From Drosophila miranda (Eukaryota; Arthropoda; Insecta; Diptera; Drosophilidae): 64,000 bases of DNA. Location: the NCBI RefSeq assembly GCF_003369915.1, contig NC_046675.1:28520001-28584000 (forward strand). The letters run 5' to 3'. The notes below the pieces were generated by a model that was given only the letters and a program-made list of their open reading frames with translations, was not told where the DNA came from and searched no databases. Shown in pieces: positions 61,298 to 64,000 of the stretch. Each line of letters starts with the position of its first letter. Position 1 is the first letter of the stretch. The position numbers and the translations under genes are program-made.

Positions 61298-64000
61298 TTA
61301 AAAGCATATAATATTCGATAATAAATAAAGCAATAATGACAAGAAAGATAGGGTCAAAACGCTCAACGAATACCCAGATACCCTGCGAAAATATATAGCA
61401 TTCAATTGGTGTTTTGCCATGAAAAGATATATGTCATTATAGCTTCTAGAAATTGGTTGAAATATCTTATGAAAGAACTTAGTTTTACGCACAAATACCT
61501 TAAGGAGTATGATAAGCTGATCAGATTTGAAAGTTTTCTTCAGAAAAAATTAAATATAAGGAACTCTTCTGTCGATGCTTATCTACATCATATATAATTT
61601 GGACGAATTTCCAACATCTACAACATCAGAGTCCACATACCTCTCTCTTGAAGGGTATCCCAAAAACGAAACCCCAAAATGTTAAAGCAATAAACCATTG
61701 CCCAAAGTTTTTATGCTGCCATTTTATGTGCATTTTAATTGGCTTTTTTCCGCTCGTGTCATAACTCTTCCCCGACTTGACAATTGAGGGAAATAAATTA
61801 TATTTTGTCTTGCACTAGTAGTAGTACCTGTGCTTGCAATTTATAAATTTAACGCCTACCCGTGATTTATTTATCAGATAAATGTCTTCATTAAGCGTTT
61901 TTTCATTCGCTTGGCAGGTGGGGAGAATCAGCAATTTCCTTTCAATTTACAAATTAGTTATGCCATTCATTTGTCTCAATGAAGATAAGGGTATCTGTCT
62001 GTCTGTCTATCTGTCTGTGCTGTGCTTTGATACATAAATTCATATTAAAGAGCACATCCAGAAGTTTTGTAATCCTTCAAAAATTTTATCTGTAAAATTG
62101 TGGAGACTTTTCTTAGCGTTCCGAGATTTGCTTGGTAATCAAAAAGTAAAGATCATTAATCTATTTTAGTTTTAGAAGTTTGCTTTATAGTTTTAAAAAG
62201 TACAATTAGGGAAATCGGTTGTTAAAGTGCTTTATTTCTATAAAACTTTATATTTATACCTCTCACATTGTGCAGATTAAATTTGTTCAACTTTATTATC
62301 ATATAATTATCATGGATTTAGAGAGGAAATAGTACACAATTCCAGCATTTCCTTTCTTCTTGAGATAAGAAAGAGTGGAACCAAAAATAGCATTCCATTG
62401 GGCTTTTAGATCTCAAAATGGTAGCCTTAGGAGGAACATAGGTCTATATTTATTTATAGATATTTAACTTCTACTAAAGTCAGAAAAAGTCTCCATCCTG
62501 GAATACCACAATTTCCAACTAAATCGCTAATGAATAATACTAACAAAAATATAACAATCCTTAAGGCAGACACTTACCCGGAAGTAAGCCCATGAGTAAC
62601 TCGAGAGCCAGGGAGCAGATAAGTTTGGCTATGGCGCTCTCTTCTCACTCTTCTCTGGAACTCCATCGCACAAATAGTCGTAAATTATGCAGAATCAGTT
62701 CATGGGCGAGAATGAGATTGCTGGATGGGGCATGACACATACGACCATCCATCTCCAGTCTCTGCAGAGACTTCCCCTTTTTTTATTCTTTTGTTAATTA
62801 CGCGACAGCCTTGAAAAATGAGCAATTTCAATCGGAATTTCATTGCGTGGCGTGTCCGTGTCTGGCTACAGTCACTGCCATAAGTTCAATTACCACAAAT
62901 TAAATTTATTAAACGAGCAACGGGCTGGCGATAATATACAATTATTTATAGGAACTGCCAAAAAATACGAGCACTAAAATCATAAAGCAAAAACCAAAGA
63001 CACGGACACGAAATGCGTTTGCCTTTACCTGCTTTCCAGGGGAAGGGGAGGTGGGGCAACAAATCTAGCTGCAAATGAATTGGACCTGAAATGCGTGTAG
63101 CCGTGCGATACCCCACCATTGGACTCCCCCCCCCCCCCAGACAGACGGACACGAAACGCCACAAACATGCAACAAAATTTATGCGAAACTTTAATGAAAA
63201 TCCCAAAGACGGGAAGGCACTCTAGCGGCGTGGGAGGGGAGGACACCATGTGGCATGAGGGTCTCCCATCTCTCTCTCAGTCTTTGACCAATCGAAGCCT
63301 TGCTGCCGCAACACTGACTCCACCTTAAAAATGGGGAACCAGCATTGTGTGGCACCCGAAAACGAGTTTCTGCTGCAAGAGCCCATACGTCAGAGCCTGC
63401 AACGGCGTCCTGCCTGATTGCCCCGTCTGATAGTTGCCACAACGGCGCTGGGCATAAGCCGTGTGCGTGCCTGGCCCTGGGTCTGGTTTTTTGGTGGCAA
63501 GACTGGAATCGCGCCCCGTCGTCGCCTTGGGGTGTGGCAGGCCGCCGAGGTTGGTTAGGGCCAAAAGTGGTAGAATTTGTAATGGTGGCCCAAGTGTGGC
63601 AAGAAGGAACTGAAGCCCACAGAGGCAGGGGCGTCTCCGAGAGGAGGGTTTTTGTTAATAATAATCTTAAGCCCCGCAAAATATTATTCTCTTTAAGGGA
63701 TACTCCCAGCCTTTACACTTCACCATAAATACCCCTTTATTTACTTTCCAACTCCACCCTTGATCCACTCTTTCATCCAGCCCATAATCGGCTTTGTGGC
63801 GCCCCAAAAGTGGGCTGTGGCCTCTGGCCCGTGGTCTCTCTTGCTCTCTGGCTCCTTGAGGTGGCAGCATGGCCGTTTCTGGCTCTGTCTTTGGCCCTGT
63901 CTCCGGTTTTGGCTCTTATCCAAGGCACTGCCATTGCAATTAATTTTGGCATTTTGACATTTACGCTTTTTGTTGTGGAGCTGTGTGCTGGTGTTGCTGT
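61298..64000. other. Non-coding region at the window end
   Basis: No gene supported. A C13 run occurs at 63126-63138, with GTCT/CTGT repeats near 61993-62018. Both-strand open frames at 63191-63957 are GC-driven overlaps without domains. Confidence 0.5.

Noticed and set aside
63191..63679. 162-codon minus-strand frame near the window end
   Set aside because: Overlapped by open frames on both strands in GC-rich DNA and no domain seen.

Overview
The window is nuclear DNA of a fruit fly (Drosophila). Its genes have many short introns of about 55-90 nt with GT..AG ends, and several are recognisable fly genes: Mhcl (Myosin-18), msps (XMAP215/Dis1), ird5 (IKK-beta) and pannier (GATA factor). From established knowledge, msps, ird5 and pnr lie together on Muller element E (89A-89B of D. 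melanogaster 3R). The proteins differ clearly from those of D. melanogaster; the species cannot be fixed from sequence alone.

Layout. 1-4757: 3' end of Mhcl (coiled-coil tail) and its 3'UTR, with two possible C-termini. 4758-7796: accessory DNA, with a GC-rich patch, a 1.16-kb foldback-type element with internal subrepeats, and a decayed coding-like fragment. 7803-14446: a 12-exon STAND NTPase/WD-repeat gene of the NWD1/NWD2 type, plus strand. 12172-32605: a direct tandem duplication of about 10.2 kb. Copy 1 holds the 3' half of the intact NWD gene plus a 5'-truncated msps. Copy 2 holds a 5'-truncated NWD fragment plus the body of the intact msps, whose first two coding exons lie just outside at 32717-33542. 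33543-36629: msps 5' region, with a second, older 672-bp tandem duplication. 36630-37439: METTL23-like methyltransferase, divergent from ird5 (37909-40529). 41316-43406: two takeout/JHBP-family secreted proteins, tail to tail. 46230-48020: pannier, minus strand. 48021-64000: about 16 kb without a convincing gene, best read as upstream regulatory DNA of pannier, including a GA-repeat/Pho-site cluster.

The main observation is the 10.2-kb duplication. By my reading the copies differ at about 0.24 % of sites plus a 39-bp in-frame and a 1-bp indel. Within msps the coding differences are mostly amino-acid changing (about 13 against 3 silent), and where I recall the D. melanogaster residue, copy 1 usually carries the odd state. 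The truncated msps still has open frames, splice sites and an alternative first exon (MTPKNV), so a TOG1-less protein is conceivable. Exon models for NWD, msps, ird5, METTL23-like, both JHBP genes and pnr were checked by summing exon lengths; each gives a whole number of codons.
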